Assembly (NCBI RefSeq): GCF_038008685.1 | Contig: NZ_JBBOZQ010000001.1 | Coordinates: 3,596,001-3,660,000 of the forward strand | Length of the DNA stretch: 64,000 nt | Origin: Lysinibacillus sp. FSL W8-0992 | Lineage (GTDB): Bacteria; Bacillota; Bacilli; Bacillales_A; Planococcaceae | Direction of reading: 5' to 3' | Shown: one piece after another, positions 47,106 through 56,432 of the stretch | Position numbering within the stretch: the stretch's first letter is position 1 | Layout of the letters: every line of letters starts with the position of its first letter | Position numbers and translations under genes: made by a program | Notes under the pieces: generated by a model | Seen by the model: the letters and a program-made list of their open reading frames with translations, nothing else | Databases searched by the model: none | Told to the model about the DNA's origin: nothing

Positions 47106-47396
47106 CTGTACTTCATCCTTCCAACTTCTTGTCTTTCGCTATTATACACGAAAAATGCCATTATATCATAACATATCCATCAAGGAGAGTACTTTTTAGC
47201 TTTCTCTTTTACATAACCGCTATTTTTCGTTCCAAGCATTTCCTTTTTAGCAGGGTTCGCTCCAACTAGTTATCCTGTTGTGGCTTACGTTAGGCTGAGC
47301 TAAAAGCGCCGCCTGCAGCAGAAATCAATTGTAACTAAATGCAAAAATTTTAGACAAAATAAAGCGAGGATACAAATATATCCTCGCTGTTTGTTA
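47106..47396. other. Intergenic region between der and ypfD
   Basis: 291 bases without a gene. It holds the ypfD terminator (47352-47388) and, at 47255-47330, a stretch with CTTACG and GCGCCGCCTG segments that may be a decayed relative of the REP-like core. Confidence 0.5.
47352..47388 (-). terminator. Terminator after ypfD
   Basis: A 10-bp perfect stem AGCGAGGATA/TATCCTCGCT with a 6-base loop, then TTATTTTG on the minus strand, 9 bases past the stop. Confidence 0.85.
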
Positions 47397-48533
47397 TTAT
47401 TTAAAGTTTTTCAGTTGGTCGCCAATTACATCACCGAGAGAGAAGCCTGTGTTTTCTTCTGGTAATTCATAATCGATTACTTCTTCCGCCTCTGGATTTT
47501 CCAATAAATCTTTAATACTTAATGCAAGGCGCCCTTCGTCAACGTTGACATCTAGCACCTTCACTTGTACCTCTTGCGCTTCTTTCAACGCTTCATGAGG
47601 TGTATTAATATGCTTATGCGCAATTTGTGAAATATGCACTAAACCTTCCACTCCAGGGAACACTTCTACAAAAGCACCAAATGACGTCAGGCGTTTTACT
47701 TTACCTACAAGCACAGTGCCTTTCGCAGCACGCTCTTCAATATTCGACCAAGGTCCAGGAACTGTTTCCTTAATCGATAACGAAATACGCTCATTCTCTG
47801 GGTCTACTGAAAGAACCTTAACTTTTACTTCTTGTCCTTCTGTTAATACCTCACTGACATCACTCACATGCTCATGTGATACTTGTGAAATATGGACAAG
47901 TCCATCGATACCACCAAGATCAATAAATGCACCAAATGATGCTATACGCTGTACTTTACCATCTAATACATCGCCAGCTTTGATTTGATTAATAACATTT
48001 TTCTTCTGAGAGGCTTTCTCAGATTCTACTACTGCTCGATGTGATAGAATTAAGCGATTTTTTTCTTTATCAAGCTCGACAATTTTAAAGCTTAATACTT
48101 TCCCTTTATAATCTTCAAAATCATCGACAAAATAATCTTCTACTAGGGATGCTGGAACGAACCCACGTACTCCTAAATCTACAACAAGACCACCTTTAAC
48201 AATATCCTTTACTTCCGCTTCGAAAACTTCTCCAGCAGCAAATTGTTGTTCTAGTGTATCCCATGCTTTTAAGGCATCTACTTTACGTTTTGATAATACA
48301 TAGTTTTCTTCTTCAACCTTTGTAATCATCAATTCTAACTCATCCCCAACGGAGATAGCGTCAGACGCTTTTTCAATGTGTAAGCTCGATAATTCACTTA
48401 TTGGTACAATACCGTCAAACGGTGCACCCGGAATTGAAACAGTTACCGCTTTTTCATCAACCTGCTCTGCAATACCTTTGACGATATCACCTTCGTTAAA
48501 CGTTTGTTCTGCATAGTTCATTTCTTCAGACAT
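47397..48533 (-). CDS. ypfD: S1 RNA-binding domain protein YpfD (RpsA homologue)
   Basis: 378 aa with four S1 domains, about residues 12-80, 98-165, 185-253 and 270-340 (for example GGLVVDLGVRGFVPASLVEDY, GAFIDLGGIDGLVHISQVS, GAFVEVFPGVEGLVHISQIA). This is the short four-domain Firmicutes version of ribosomal protein S1. A role in translation is possible but the Gram-positive protein is not essential for ribosome function as in E. coli. AAGGAGGG precedes the ATG. Next to cmk as in many bacteria. Confidence 0.95.
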   Translation of the reverse strand: MSEEMNYAEQTFNEGDIVKGIAEQVDEKAVTVSIPGAPFDGIVPISELSSLHIEKASDAISVGDELELMITKVEEENYVLSKRKVDALKAWDTLEQQFAAGEVFEAEVKDIVKGGLVVDLGVRGFVPASLVEDYFVDDFEDYKGKVLSFKIVELDKEKNRLILSHRAVVESEKASQKKNVINQIKAGDVLDGKVQRIASFGAFIDLGGIDGLVHISQVSHEHVSDVSEVLTEGQEVKVKVLSVDPENERISLSIKETVPGPWSNIEERAAKGTVLVGKVKRLTSFGAFVEVFPGVEGLVHISQIAHKHINTPHEALKEAQEVQVKVLDVNVDEGRLALSIKDLLENPEAEEVIDYELPEENTGFSLGDVIGDQLKNFK

Positions 48534-48635
48534 ATGTAACCCTCCTTCGCATCTTCCCTTACTATTTTATTCGATATTGAAGACAAAAACAAAAATAAAT
48601 CCTTTAAATTCAAAAAATGTCTGAAATTTTAGGAT

Positions 48636-49310
48636 TTATACCATTTTTTCTTGTGCTAATTTTAAAATGGCTTGCGCTGCGGCATCAATTGATAGCTCCG
48701 TTGTGTCTAAATAAATAGCATCCGCTGCTTGTATCAATGGTGAAGCTTCACGCTCACTATCCATTTTATCGCGTAAAGCAATATCTTCTTGGAGCTTTTC
48801 TATTGAAGACGCTATCCCTCGTTTTTCATTGTCAATATAGCGGCGTCTTGCACGTTCTTCTACAGTAGCAGACATAAAGATTTTAAGTTCTGCATTTTTT
48901 AACACATGTGTAGCAATATCACGTCCATCCATGACAACACCACCATTTGCGGCAAGTTTTTGCTGCTGTGCTACTAACAATTCACGCACTTTGGCATGTG
49001 CTGCTACTTGCGAAACAGAAGAGGTTACTTCATTGGAGCGAATTGCATCAGATACGTTTTCGCCATCTAAAAAAACAAGTTGACCTTGAGGAGAAGGCTT
49101 TAATTCAATTGAGCTAGCTGCTAACATTTCTGCTAATTTTGCTTCATCATCTAAATGTATGTTTTGTTGCATTGCTTTATACGTAACTGCTCGATACATT
49201 GCTCCCGTATCGATATACGTGAATCCTAGTGATTCTGCAACGATTTTTGCGATTGTACTTTTGCCAGCACCTGCAGGACCATCAATCGCAATTTGAATGT
49301 TTTTGTTCAT
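48636..49310 (-). CDS. cmk: Cytidylate kinase
   Basis: Phosphorylates CMP and dCMP. 224 aa. P-loop IDGPAGAGKSTIAKIVAE, YIDTGAMYRAVT, VVMDGRDIATHVL and the lid segment ARRRYIDNEKRG are typical, with KMDSEREASPLIQAADAIYLDTT near the C-terminus. AGGGAAG precedes the ATG. The upstream terminator at 49353-49383 separates it from ypfA. Confidence 0.97.
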   Translation of the reverse strand: MNKNIQIAIDGPAGAGKSTIAKIVAESLGFTYIDTGAMYRAVTYKAMQQNIHLDDEAKLAEMLAASSIELKPSPQGQLVFLDGENVSDAIRSNEVTSSVSQVAAHAKVRELLVAQQQKLAANGGVVMDGRDIATHVLKNAELKIFMSATVEERARRRYIDNEKRGIASSIEKLQEDIALRDKMDSEREASPLIQAADAIYLDTTELSIDAAAQAILKLAQEKMV

Positions 49311-49352
49311 TATGCTTCCCTACTTTCTTCACACCATATTGTAACATACTAA

Positions 49353-49383
49353 TAAAAAAAAGCCCTCTACAAGCAAGAGGGCT
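49353..49383 (-). terminator. Terminator after ypfA
   Basis: An 8-bp perfect stem AGCCCTCT/AGAGGGCT with a 7-base loop followed by eight T on the minus strand. Confidence 0.9.
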
Positions 49384-49392
49384 ACTGTGAAT

Positions 49393-50052
49393 TTAATCAT
49401 CGAATGGATTTATTTCTTTACGGCGATTTAACAGCTGTCGTTCAAAGCAAAAACGTACGATATGTTGTTGATCAATATCATCCGTATCGGTTAATTGAAT
49501 GGTAGCAATTGTCTTGTCATCTTTTTCAAATATTCGAACAACTGTTGCATCTGTAACGACGTAATTTACATCGCCATTAGCAAATGGCAAGACAATCGTT
49601 AACTTAATGTCATCGTCATCTTTAAAGGCTACATCACCTTTTAAGATAAGTGCGAGTCCACCTGCACTTATATCCGTTGTTACTAGCTGGTATTTATAAT
49701 CTTTAAATTGAACTGCCACATCGACAGGCGTCTCAACTCGAACGTATTCTCGGCGTTGAATTTTGATAAACTCATCCTGTTGTGGGCAATGCAACATAAT
49801 CATCGGTATATTGCCAGCTTTGCGCCCAATTACTTCTGTATTGAAGGCGTAGGATTGTTTATCTTCTGTTCGAAAGGTTGCCCTAAATTCAGAACCATCT
49901 ATTAAAAAAGCTGTTTTTTTAGTTATTACATTTGTTGGATAGTCAATATAAATTATATTGTCTCTTTGTTCAACCACTTTACAGCGGAATTTTTCAATAC
50001 GTTCTGTATAAGTAGGTTCAAGTTGTAGTAGTGTACCAATTTTTATTTCCAT
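49393..50052 (-). CDS. ypfA: PilZ-domain c-di-GMP receptor, flagellar brake (YpfA/MotI-like)
   Basis: 219 aa. An N-terminal YcgR-type flagellar brake domain (residues 1-95) is followed by a PilZ domain with both c-di-GMP motifs, QRREYVR and DISAGGLAL. B. subtilis YpfA (MotI/DgrA) binds c-di-GMP and acts on the flagellar stator, disengaging it; the gene holds the same place between cmk and ypeB. ATG at 50052 has GGGGAG 6 bases before it. Together with cheR it supports motile cells with c-di-GMP control. Confidence 0.93.
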   Translation of the reverse strand: MEIKIGTLLQLEPTYTERIEKFRCKVVEQRDNIIYIDYPTNVITKKTAFLIDGSEFRATFRTEDKQSYAFNTEVIGRKAGNIPMIMLHCPQQDEFIKIQRREYVRVETPVDVAVQFKDYKYQLVTTDISAGGLALILKGDVAFKDDDDIKLTIVLPFANGDVNYVVTDATVVRIFEKDDKTIATIQLTDTDDIDQQHIVRFCFERQLLNRRKEINPFDD

Positions 50053-50137
50053 GAGCATCTCCCCGAACAATATATATACCCCTATTATTGCATGGGATGT
50101 AAATTTTGGCTATATGAACTGGGAGCTTTTTCTATAC

Positions 50138-51421
50138 TTAAGTTAAATATTCTACTTTTAACACATTGTGATTTTCCGCATCCACTACAATTCGGAATGT
50201 TTCTTGCGCTTGTTCGTCTCGAACTGCAATCACTTCATAGCAAAGTCGTTGCTCGAATTGTCCGTTATCCGTATAAATATTTCTTACTTCCTCTACACGT
50301 ACATTGTCATCAAAGAAAGTTTTCCAATCAATTGGAATGGCTTTTTGTGGTTTTATCGCTTCTTCTTGTATATATTCCATGGCATTTGCACCAAGTAACT
50401 CACCATTATCTTTTGCAATTTTTAACTGAACGCCGTCTGCATAAATTAATGCATTGTCACCAGGATTAACGCGTGCAAAAGTAACATGCCAAGCTAAATG
50501 GTTTTCACGTGACTCAACAAATGCAACATCTTTCATCTCAAGTCTCTTTAAATGTTCTTCCGCTTTTTTAATAATTTCCTCTTGTGACAGCTTGGCTTCA
50601 TCAACAGGACGTTCAACTAAATAAGATAGTAAATGTCCTCCCTTTTCAGTTAAGTCAACATAGCCTAAGCGAATACCTTGGTGGAACTGTATGTGGTAAA
50701 ACGGATATGGTGCTGTATCACTGCTTTTTGTGACAGTAAACGTAGCATCTTTAATAATTGGGAATAAATATTTTACTTTTTCTAAAGCTTCTTTTTCCGT
50801 AATGACTGAATCTTGTAATGCTTTTAAGTCTAATTTTTTCTGCCAGTCTGATTCACTCAATGTAAGCGGGAAATCACTTTCGCCATAATCTTTTAATGTC
50901 TTCTTAATATTATCAAATCCTGTATTAGGATTTTTATTGTCTACTTGACGCATCCAAACATCCATATTTCCATCTTGCTTATAATAATCAACAGTTGCTG
51001 TTGTCCATTCGTCAGATAATGCTTGTAAATTCGTAGAAATTTGCGGCATCTTTTCGCGCCAAGCTTCATAATCTCCGGACTTCGCAGTTTTTTTCGCTTC
51101 ATCACCAAGTCTTCCTAAATAACCTAGCCACTGATTAGAAAGCTCTTGCCCAATTGGAATATTTGAAATAGATGAACGCACTTCAGAGCTTAGTCGCCAA
51201 ATAGAATCGAGCTCACTGTGTATTGCCTGTTCATCCTTAAATAACAGAGACTGCGAAACGGCTCTTTGTAAATACGATAATTTCTCTGAGGCATCCGTTA
51301 GTTTTTCTGTATACTGCGCATGCACTGTACGTTGTAAACTTTCTTTATCTCCATGTAAATCAATACTGTATGCTCCTAAACCTATAACTGCTATCGTTAA
51401 AATAACGAGCATTGTTCTCAT
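50138..51421 (-). CDS. ypeB: Germination protein YpeB
   Basis: 427 aa with an uncleaved N-terminal membrane segment (residues 4-20), a long helical part (20-180) and repeated PepSY-type domains in the C-terminal half (SEEEIIKKAEEHLKRL-like QEEIIKKAEEHL, and ITEKEALEKVKYLF). YpeB keeps the cortex-lytic enzyme SleB stable and in place in spores. Its start lies 16 bases after the sleB stop, with AGGAGG upstream, forming the usual sleB-ypeB operon. Confidence 0.95.
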   Translation of the reverse strand: MRTMLVILTIAVIGLGAYSIDLHGDKESLQRTVHAQYTEKLTDASEKLSYLQRAVSQSLLFKDEQAIHSELDSIWRLSSEVRSSISNIPIGQELSNQWLGYLGRLGDEAKKTAKSGDYEAWREKMPQISTNLQALSDEWTTATVDYYKQDGNMDVWMRQVDNKNPNTGFDNIKKTLKDYGESDFPLTLSESDWQKKLDLKALQDSVITEKEALEKVKYLFPIIKDATFTVTKSSDTAPYPFYHIQFHQGIRLGYVDLTEKGGHLLSYLVERPVDEAKLSQEEIIKKAEEHLKRLEMKDVAFVESRENHLAWHVTFARVNPGDNALIYADGVQLKIAKDNGELLGANAMEYIQEEAIKPQKAIPIDWKTFFDDNVRVEEVRNIYTDNGQFEQRLCYEVIAVRDEQAQETFRIVVDAENHNVLKVEYLT

Positions 51422-51437
51422 CTATTTTCCTCCTTTC

Positions 51438-52289
51438 TTATGAACAGAAAATATGCTCACCTATTTGTTTTATTTGAGGACGAGACCAAATCCACTTACT
51501 TGTTGCTGTTTTAGGGTTAAAGTAATACAATGCATTCTCTGATGGATCCCAACCATTCATTGCATCGATAACTGCTTCTTTTGCACGCTGGTTCGGCTCT
51601 AGCCAAATTTGTCCATCCGCTACTGCTGTAAACGCCAAAGGTTGGAAAATAATACCTGAAATCGTATTAGGAAAATCAGGGCTTTCTAATCTATTTAAAA
51701 TAACAGCTGCTACGGCTACTTGGCCTTCATATGGTTCTCCCCTAGCTTCTCCGTAAACTGCATTGGCGATTAGCTGTAAATCACGTTCCGTATACTTTGG
51801 TGGAATTTGTGTATCGGTCCCATTATTATTACTACTACCAGTGCTTTCATTATTTGCTGTACCGCCACCACCAGAATTCCCACCAGTATTACCTGTATTA
51901 CCAGTACTTTTCACCTGCTGATCAAGTGGAACGCCACCATAATAGGTAAACTGATTGCCAGCTTTTAATTGCGCTTTCACCCAGTTTTCATCATAATCTG
52001 AATATCCTGCTAACGCTTTCTTCGTCTTTGTGCCTGCTATTCCATCTACTGGTATTCCATATTTCTCTTGGAAATTTCGTAATGCCCAGTAAGTGTTGTA
52101 GCCAAATTTCCCATCAATTTTACTTTTATAAAATCCTAAGTATTGTAGTCTAGCCTGTAACTCAATGACGTCATCTCCATATGCACCACGGGTAATTTGT
52201 TGATCGCTAAACGCTGTTGCGTTGTTTTGTGGTATTGAGACTATACTAATCGCAAGTAGGAAAGCAAAAAGTATACTTATTAAACGCAC
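51438..52289 (-). CDS. sleB: Spore cortex-lytic enzyme SleB
   Basis: Lytic transglycosylase that breaks spore cortex during germination. About 283 aa: signal peptide (1-28), peptidoglycan-binding domain (RGAYGDDVIELQARLQYLGF...GKFGYNTYWALRNFQ), a Gly/Asn/Ser-rich linker (about residues 130-160), then the catalytic hydrolase-2 domain with NAVYGEARGEPYEGQ containing the catalytic Glu. GTG at 52289 has AAAGGAG 8 bases upstream; the ATG at 52295 is nearly on the site and less likely. Exported into the forespore and partnered with YpeB. Confidence 0.95.
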   Translation of the reverse strand: MRLISILFAFLLAISIVSIPQNNATAFSDQQITRGAYGDDVIELQARLQYLGFYKSKIDGKFGYNTYWALRNFQEKYGIPVDGIAGTKTKKALAGYSDYDENWVKAQLKAGNQFTYYGGVPLDQQVKSTGNTGNTGGNSGGGGTANNESTGSSNNNGTDTQIPPKYTERDLQLIANAVYGEARGEPYEGQVAVAAVILNRLESPDFPNTISGIIFQPLAFTAVADGQIWLEPNQRAKEAVIDAMNGWDPSENALYYFNPKTATSKWIWSRPQIKQIGEHIFCS

Positions 52290-52350
52290 AATCATCACTC
52301 CTTTTTTTATAGCTTGAAACAAACAGCACTTTTTATACATTTATAAAATA

Positions 52351-52384
52351 GAAAAAACGTAGAAATCAGTTTTAGATTTCTACG
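52351..52384 (-). terminator. Terminator after prsW
   Basis: A 10-bp perfect stem CGTAGAAATC/GATTTCTACG with a 7-base loop, then TTTTTTC on the minus strand, 4 bases past the prsW stop. Confidence 0.88.
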
Positions 52385-52387
52385 CTT

Positions 52388-53062
52388 TTATATTTTTTTA
52401 TGCATATGCAAATGTTGGATAAGATGATAATGCGCAAGCTTTACTTTACGTAAACCAAACCACCATAAAAATAGCATAAACGGTATCATTAAATATACCC
52501 AATGTCCTTTAAATGATAATATTGTATTGTATAAAATGTGTAATACTACGGGTGCGCAAATGGCCATCGCAATCATTTCTTTCGTCTTTGCATGCTTTGA
52601 AAACTTAGCACGACCATAATAATAGCCCATTACTACTCCAAATAGAGCGTGACTCGATACGGGTAACAACGCTCGCATGAATGCTGTATTCAAACCGAAA
52701 GAAAATAAATACAATACATTTTCAATCGTAGCAAATCCAAGAGATATACTTGCACCGTACAATATGCCATCATAAGGATCATCAAATTCTACATGATTGT
52801 AGATAGCTATTAACAGAACAAACCATTTAAAAAACTCTTCAATGACACTTGAAAATAGGACATCTTGTAAATAAAGATATTGAAAAACCCCTTCTTCTGT
52901 TAATACATACTGTAAAAACAAGATAGGGAATGTTAAAAAAGCACCATACAAAAACGTTTGAAGTAAAGTTTTTCGTGGCTCCGTTGCCATTTGATTGCGC
53001 AAATAGAAGTAACTAAAAAGCGCTAGACCTGGAGCAATGGCAGCTGATAAAAGAATGATCAT
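52388..53062 (-). CDS. prsW: Intramembrane protease PrsW
   Basis: Polytopic membrane protease of the PrsW (CAAX-protease-like) family; in B. subtilis it makes the first cut in anti-sigma factor RsiW and so frees sigma-W under envelope stress. About seven helices in 224 aa. The active-site motif is SVIEEFFKWFVLL (EExxK), followed by ENVLYLFSFG and SSHALFGVVMGYYYG and a later VLHILYN His. ATG at 53062 has AAGGAG 8 bases upstream. B. subtilis prsW is likewise beside sleB. Confidence 0.94.
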   Translation of the reverse strand: MIILLSAAIAPGLALFSYFYLRNQMATEPRKTLLQTFLYGAFLTFPILFLQYVLTEEGVFQYLYLQDVLFSSVIEEFFKWFVLLIAIYNHVEFDDPYDGILYGASISLGFATIENVLYLFSFGLNTAFMRALLPVSSHALFGVVMGYYYGRAKFSKHAKTKEMIAMAICAPVVLHILYNTILSFKGHWVYLMIPFMLFLWWFGLRKVKLAHYHLIQHLHMHKKI

Positions 53063-53143
53063 GTTGCCGGCTCCTTTCAACAGTAGACTGATATCATTAT
53101 ACCATGTAATGACAAATTTTTTTTAAAAGGAGATTTATTTTTT

Positions 53144-54112
53144 ATGAGAAAAACAATTTTATTAATTCATACTGGCGGAACGATTTCCATGGCAATGAGT
53201 GAAGAGGGTGCGGTCATGCCAAACAAGGAAAATCCACTAATAAAAGAAAGCAAAAAACTAGATACACTTGCTTCTATTAAGGAAGTGGAGGCATTTAATC
53301 TTCCTTCACCACATATAACACCAAAAGAAATGCTTAGTTTACGTAATTTAATTATGGAAAAAACTTCAACTGAACAATTTGATGGTGTCGTTATTACACA
53401 CGGTACGGATACATTAGAAGAAACAGCTTATTTCTTAGAGCTAACAACCAATTTATCCATTCCCATTGTCTTGACAGGTGCGATGCGTTCCTCCAATGAG
53501 TTAGGTGCAGATGGCATTTACAATTTAGTTGAAGCAGTTCGCGTAGCTGTAGATGACGAAGCACGTGACAAAGGAGTGCTCGTAGTAATGAACGATGAAG
53601 TCCATCTAGCAGTCAATACTACAAAAACGAGCACTAGTTCTGTCAATACGTTTCAATCGCCACAATACGGTCCAATCGGACTGATTACAAAATCGCGCAT
53701 TTTGTTTCATCATGCCCCGATTCGCCGTCAATATGTAGACATACAGGGCTTAGGGAAACGAGTAGCCATGCTGAAAGTGTATGCAGGGATGGATGTAGAT
53801 TTACTCGACGTTGTCCTTGCCTGTCAATATGACGGGGTTGTACTTGAAGGACTTGGACAAGGAAATGTTCCACCAACCGTTGTAAAGGGCATTGAAAGTT
53901 TATTGGAACGCGGCATCCCTGTTGTGCTTGTATCCCGTTGCTTCAATGGCATTGCTGAAGGCGTATATGGTTACGTTGGTGGTGGTAAAATGCTAGAAGA
54001 TTTAGGCACAATTTTTGCGACAGGCATTAACGGACAAAAAGCACGATTAAAATTGCTAATCGGTTTAAATAAAGAAGGAAATCCATTGGACTTAAAGGAA
54101 TTTTTCCAGTAA
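53144..54112 (+). CDS. ansA: L-asparaginase, type I cytosolic
   Basis: Hydrolyses asparagine to aspartate and ammonia. 322 aa, no signal peptide. The two catalytic threonines are in IHTGGTISMA and ITHGTDTLEETAYF; LTGAMRSSNELGADG and RCFNGIAEGVYGY-type segments follow. AAAAGGAG precedes the ATG. It is divergent from prsW and has no obvious terminator; the 21-bp array at 54.13 kb begins 22 bases after its stop. Confidence 0.94.
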   Translation: MRKTILLIHTGGTISMAMSEEGAVMPNKENPLIKESKKLDTLASIKEVEAFNLPSPHITPKEMLSLRNLIMEKTSTEQFDGVVITHGTDTLEETAYFLELTTNLSIPIVLTGAMRSSNELGADGIYNLVEAVRVAVDDEARDKGVLVVMNDEVHLAVNTTKTSTSSVNTFQSPQYGPIGLITKSRILFHHAPIRRQYVDIQGLGKRVAMLKVYAGMDVDLLDVVLACQYDGVVLEGLGQGNVPPTVVKGIESLLERGIPVVLVSRCFNGIAEGVYGYVGGGKMLEDLGTIFATGINGQKARLKLLIGLNKEGNPLDLKEFFQ

Positions 54113-54134
54113 GTCCTATGCATTTCTCGTTAAC

Positions 54135-54258
54135 CGCCACTAAAACTAGGTGAATCGCCACTAAATCATGTCATAGCGCCAATAAAGCAAGCTAAGTCGC
54201 CATTAACACGAGAGAAACCGCTCATATAACACGGCAGCTCTCCGATAAAGCACTTATA
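54135..54258. repeat. 21-bp register repeat array, locus C
   Basis: CGCC(A)nTAA cores begin at 54135, 54156, 54177, 54198, 54219 (CGCT) and 54240 (CTCC), each exactly 21 bases apart, while the intervening bases diverge. It fills the gap between the convergent ansA and aminotransferase-fusion genes and slightly overlaps the latter's 3' end. Confidence 0.9.
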
Positions 54259-55795
54259 CATCTACTGTTTGCTCATAATAAGTTAACAGATTACGTAAGC
54301 GACCTAGTGCTAACTCAAAATCAGGTTGGATTACTGACAACTGTATAAAATTTCGGTTGCGTAAATATTCACTATCTCCATGGACATATAATCCATTTAA
54401 TTTTAAATCGGTCGATAAATTAGTGAGTTCCTTTGGGCATTGTATTGTCAAAATCATTGGATACGCTGTAGTTGCTAAGCGATAGTCCATAAATGGTAGC
54501 TGCAGCAGCGCTTCATAGTGCTGTTGTAGCTGACTATAGCGAGCTGGATATGCTTGTAAAGCATTTACTACATTGCCAATAAGCACGGCTGGTAACGTAG
54601 AGGGAATCATACCTTGCTGATAATTAGCTAAGTCCAAGTAAGCAGGTATAGTAGAGGAAGGCTCCACAAGTTGTTGTGAAAATACAAATGACAAGCCACT
54701 AAGTGCCCCAATCGCTTTACCACTCACCGCTGTAGCTAAGTAGCATTCAGCTAATGAAAATGGCATTGCCCCAAATGAGCTAATACAATCTACGCAAAGC
54801 TTTAAATTATAGCGCTTAACCAATTGTAAAATGCCTTCTAATTCATTACATGTACCTGTTGAAGTTTCCCCGTGCACCATTAGTAGCCATTGATAGGAAC
54901 CCGTTTGTAATAAAGCTTCCAATGACTGTAAATCAAATGCGCTTCCCCACGCTTGCGAAACGACGTCAAAATCTAATGACCAGCGCTCAGCATGCTTGTG
55001 AAGACGTTCTCCAAATTCCCCATTCGTTAAAATAAGTCCATGCCCCACTTTTTGTGCTTTGAGTTGTCCGAGCATCACTTCATTCGCTAATGTCCCTGTT
55101 CCTACTAATGTAGCGATATGGGTGGCATTTGATAATTCGAGAAGCTTGCTGCGCATACGTTCATATAGTGATTGAAAAGCTTGAGATCGGTGTGACATCT
55201 CAGAATACAAAATAGCTCCTTGCTGTTTAACAGGCCCTGGGTAAAATGTATAACTTTCTTGTGCAAGTTTTTGTTGTAAGGAGTGTTCAAATTGTTGCCT
55301 CGTTAATACCATTGGTAAAAACATAGCTTCAGCTGTACCTACTGCTGGTGCGAATTGGTTAAAGCCCATTTGCTTATACAATTTTTCCTCACGCGTAGTA
55401 CCCGAAATGACAGCCGCTGAGTAGCCTTTTTCATAAGCAAAAGCATTCAACGCCTGTGTCAATCTTAATAATACACGTCCTGTACGATATTGCTTTTTCA
55501 CTGCAAGTAAGCGAATTTCACAAAGCTTTGTACAAATTTCCTTTGGTAAATACTGCTCCACTTCACCAATTTTTTCATCAATTGAAAACGGTCGTTGATC
55601 TCGAAAGGCTAACATGCCAATAAGCTCAGTTCCTTTATAAACAACTAAATACGTATTTTCTTGATGGAAACGGTCTACTTTTCTTTTCATCGTATTTGGT
55701 TCATGCTGTGGAATTTCTTCAACAAAGGTTTCATAATTCAACTGCGCGATCGCATCGAATTCCTTTTCTGTCTGTGCGACTTTACACCAGTACAT
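54254..55795 (-). CDS. Fusion of GNAT acyltransferase and class-V aminotransferase
   Basis: 513 aa in two domains. Residues 1-175 look like a GNAT/autoinducer-synthase-like N-acyltransferase (VVYKGTELIGMLAFR, LCEIRLLAVKKQYRTGRVLLRL, KLYKQMGF). Residues 185-510 are a fold-type I, class-V PLP enzyme: TFYPGPV, VGTGTLANEVML, VHGETSTGTCNELEG, CVDCISSFGAMPF and the cofactor lysine in AVSGKAIGALSG. It resembles 2-aminoethylphosphonate or alanine-glyoxylate transaminases, but the substrate is unknown. It starts 4 bases after a PlsY-like gene, so the pair is co-transcribed; a role in making an acylated amino compound or lipid is speculation. Confidence 0.85.
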   Translation of the reverse strand: MYWCKVAQTEKEFDAIAQLNYETFVEEIPQHEPNTMKRKVDRFHQENTYLVVYKGTELIGMLAFRDQRPFSIDEKIGEVEQYLPKEICTKLCEIRLLAVKKQYRTGRVLLRLTQALNAFAYEKGYSAAVISGTTREEKLYKQMGFNQFAPAVGTAEAMFLPMVLTRQQFEHSLQQKLAQESYTFYPGPVKQQGAILYSEMSHRSQAFQSLYERMRSKLLELSNATHIATLVGTGTLANEVMLGQLKAQKVGHGLILTNGEFGERLHKHAERWSLDFDVVSQAWGSAFDLQSLEALLQTGSYQWLLMVHGETSTGTCNELEGILQLVKRYNLKLCVDCISSFGAMPFSLAECYLATAVSGKAIGALSGLSFVFSQQLVEPSSTIPAYLDLANYQQGMIPSTLPAVLIGNVVNALQAYPARYSQLQQHYEALLQLPFMDYRLATTAYPMILTIQCPKELTNLSTDLKLNGLYVHGDSEYLRNRNFIQLSVIQPDFELALGRLRNLLTYYEQTVDV

Positions 55796-55799
55796 AAAA

Positions 55800-56360
55800 T
55801 CACTTCCCTCTTCTTAAAGACTCCTTAATATTGGATGTATGCTTAATCAACATACAAATAATTGCAACTAGCATCGGTATGTATAGCGGTAATTGACCTG
55901 TTAGTACAATTGCTCCAATGTAAAACACGAAGCCACCTAGCATGCCAAGTGTAAGGCTTCTTGTGATACTAAACACAATTGCTGTGCCGACAATCATAAA
56001 GGAAAATATAGTCGGTGATAAGGCAAGGCCAACTCCGATAAATGTTGCCACGCCCTTGCCCCCATTAAATTTCAGCCAAATGGGATACATATGACCGAGT
56101 ATAACGAGACAGCCTCCTACAATAATTGCCCACTGTTCCAGATTCCAAATACTTCCTAGTAACACAACGAGAACACCTTTTAATGAATCCCCCAAAAATG
56201 TCCACATAAATGCAGCCTTACCTATTACACTCCCTGCATTTCGTGCACCTAGGTTTTTACTGCGTTCCTCCTGCAAATTGACACCATATACTTTTCCAAC
56301 GAAAAAAGCAGTCAAAAAGTTTCCAATAAAATAGCTAATTATCCAATATAACCAAGTCAT
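55800..56360 (-). CDS. Divergent PlsY-family glycerol-3-phosphate acyltransferase
   Basis: 186-aa membrane protein with five or more helices. The second family motif is well kept (GHMYPIWLKFNGGKGVAT), but the first, normally GSGNIGATN, reads SKNLGARNAGS, and the third reads KHTSNIKESLRRGK without the usual final Glu. It may be a second, specialised acyltransferase rather than the housekeeping PlsY, which in Bacillales usually lies near parE/parC. AGGTGGGGG precedes the ATG. It is followed after 4 bases by the GNAT-aminotransferase fusion. Confidence 0.85.
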   Translation of the reverse strand: MTWLYWIISYFIGNFLTAFFVGKVYGVNLQEERSKNLGARNAGSVIGKAAFMWTFLGDSLKGVLVVLLGSIWNLEQWAIIVGGCLVILGHMYPIWLKFNGGKGVATFIGVGLALSPTIFSFMIVGTAIVFSITRSLTLGMLGGFVFYIGAIVLTGQLPLYIPMLVAIICMLIKHTSNIKESLRRGK

Positions 56361-56389
56361 TTTCCCCCACCTTTTATAGCCTCTATTCT

Positions 56390-56428
56390 AAAAGAAGCTG
56401 TATAAGCAGTCACGCCTATACAGCTTCT
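56390..56428 (-). terminator. Terminator after ypdA
   Basis: A 13-bp perfect stem (56392-56404 with 56418-56430 region, GAAGCTGTATA/TATACAGCTTC) followed by TTTTAG on the minus strand, just past the ypdA stop. Confidence 0.85.
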
Positions 56429-56432
56429 TATA

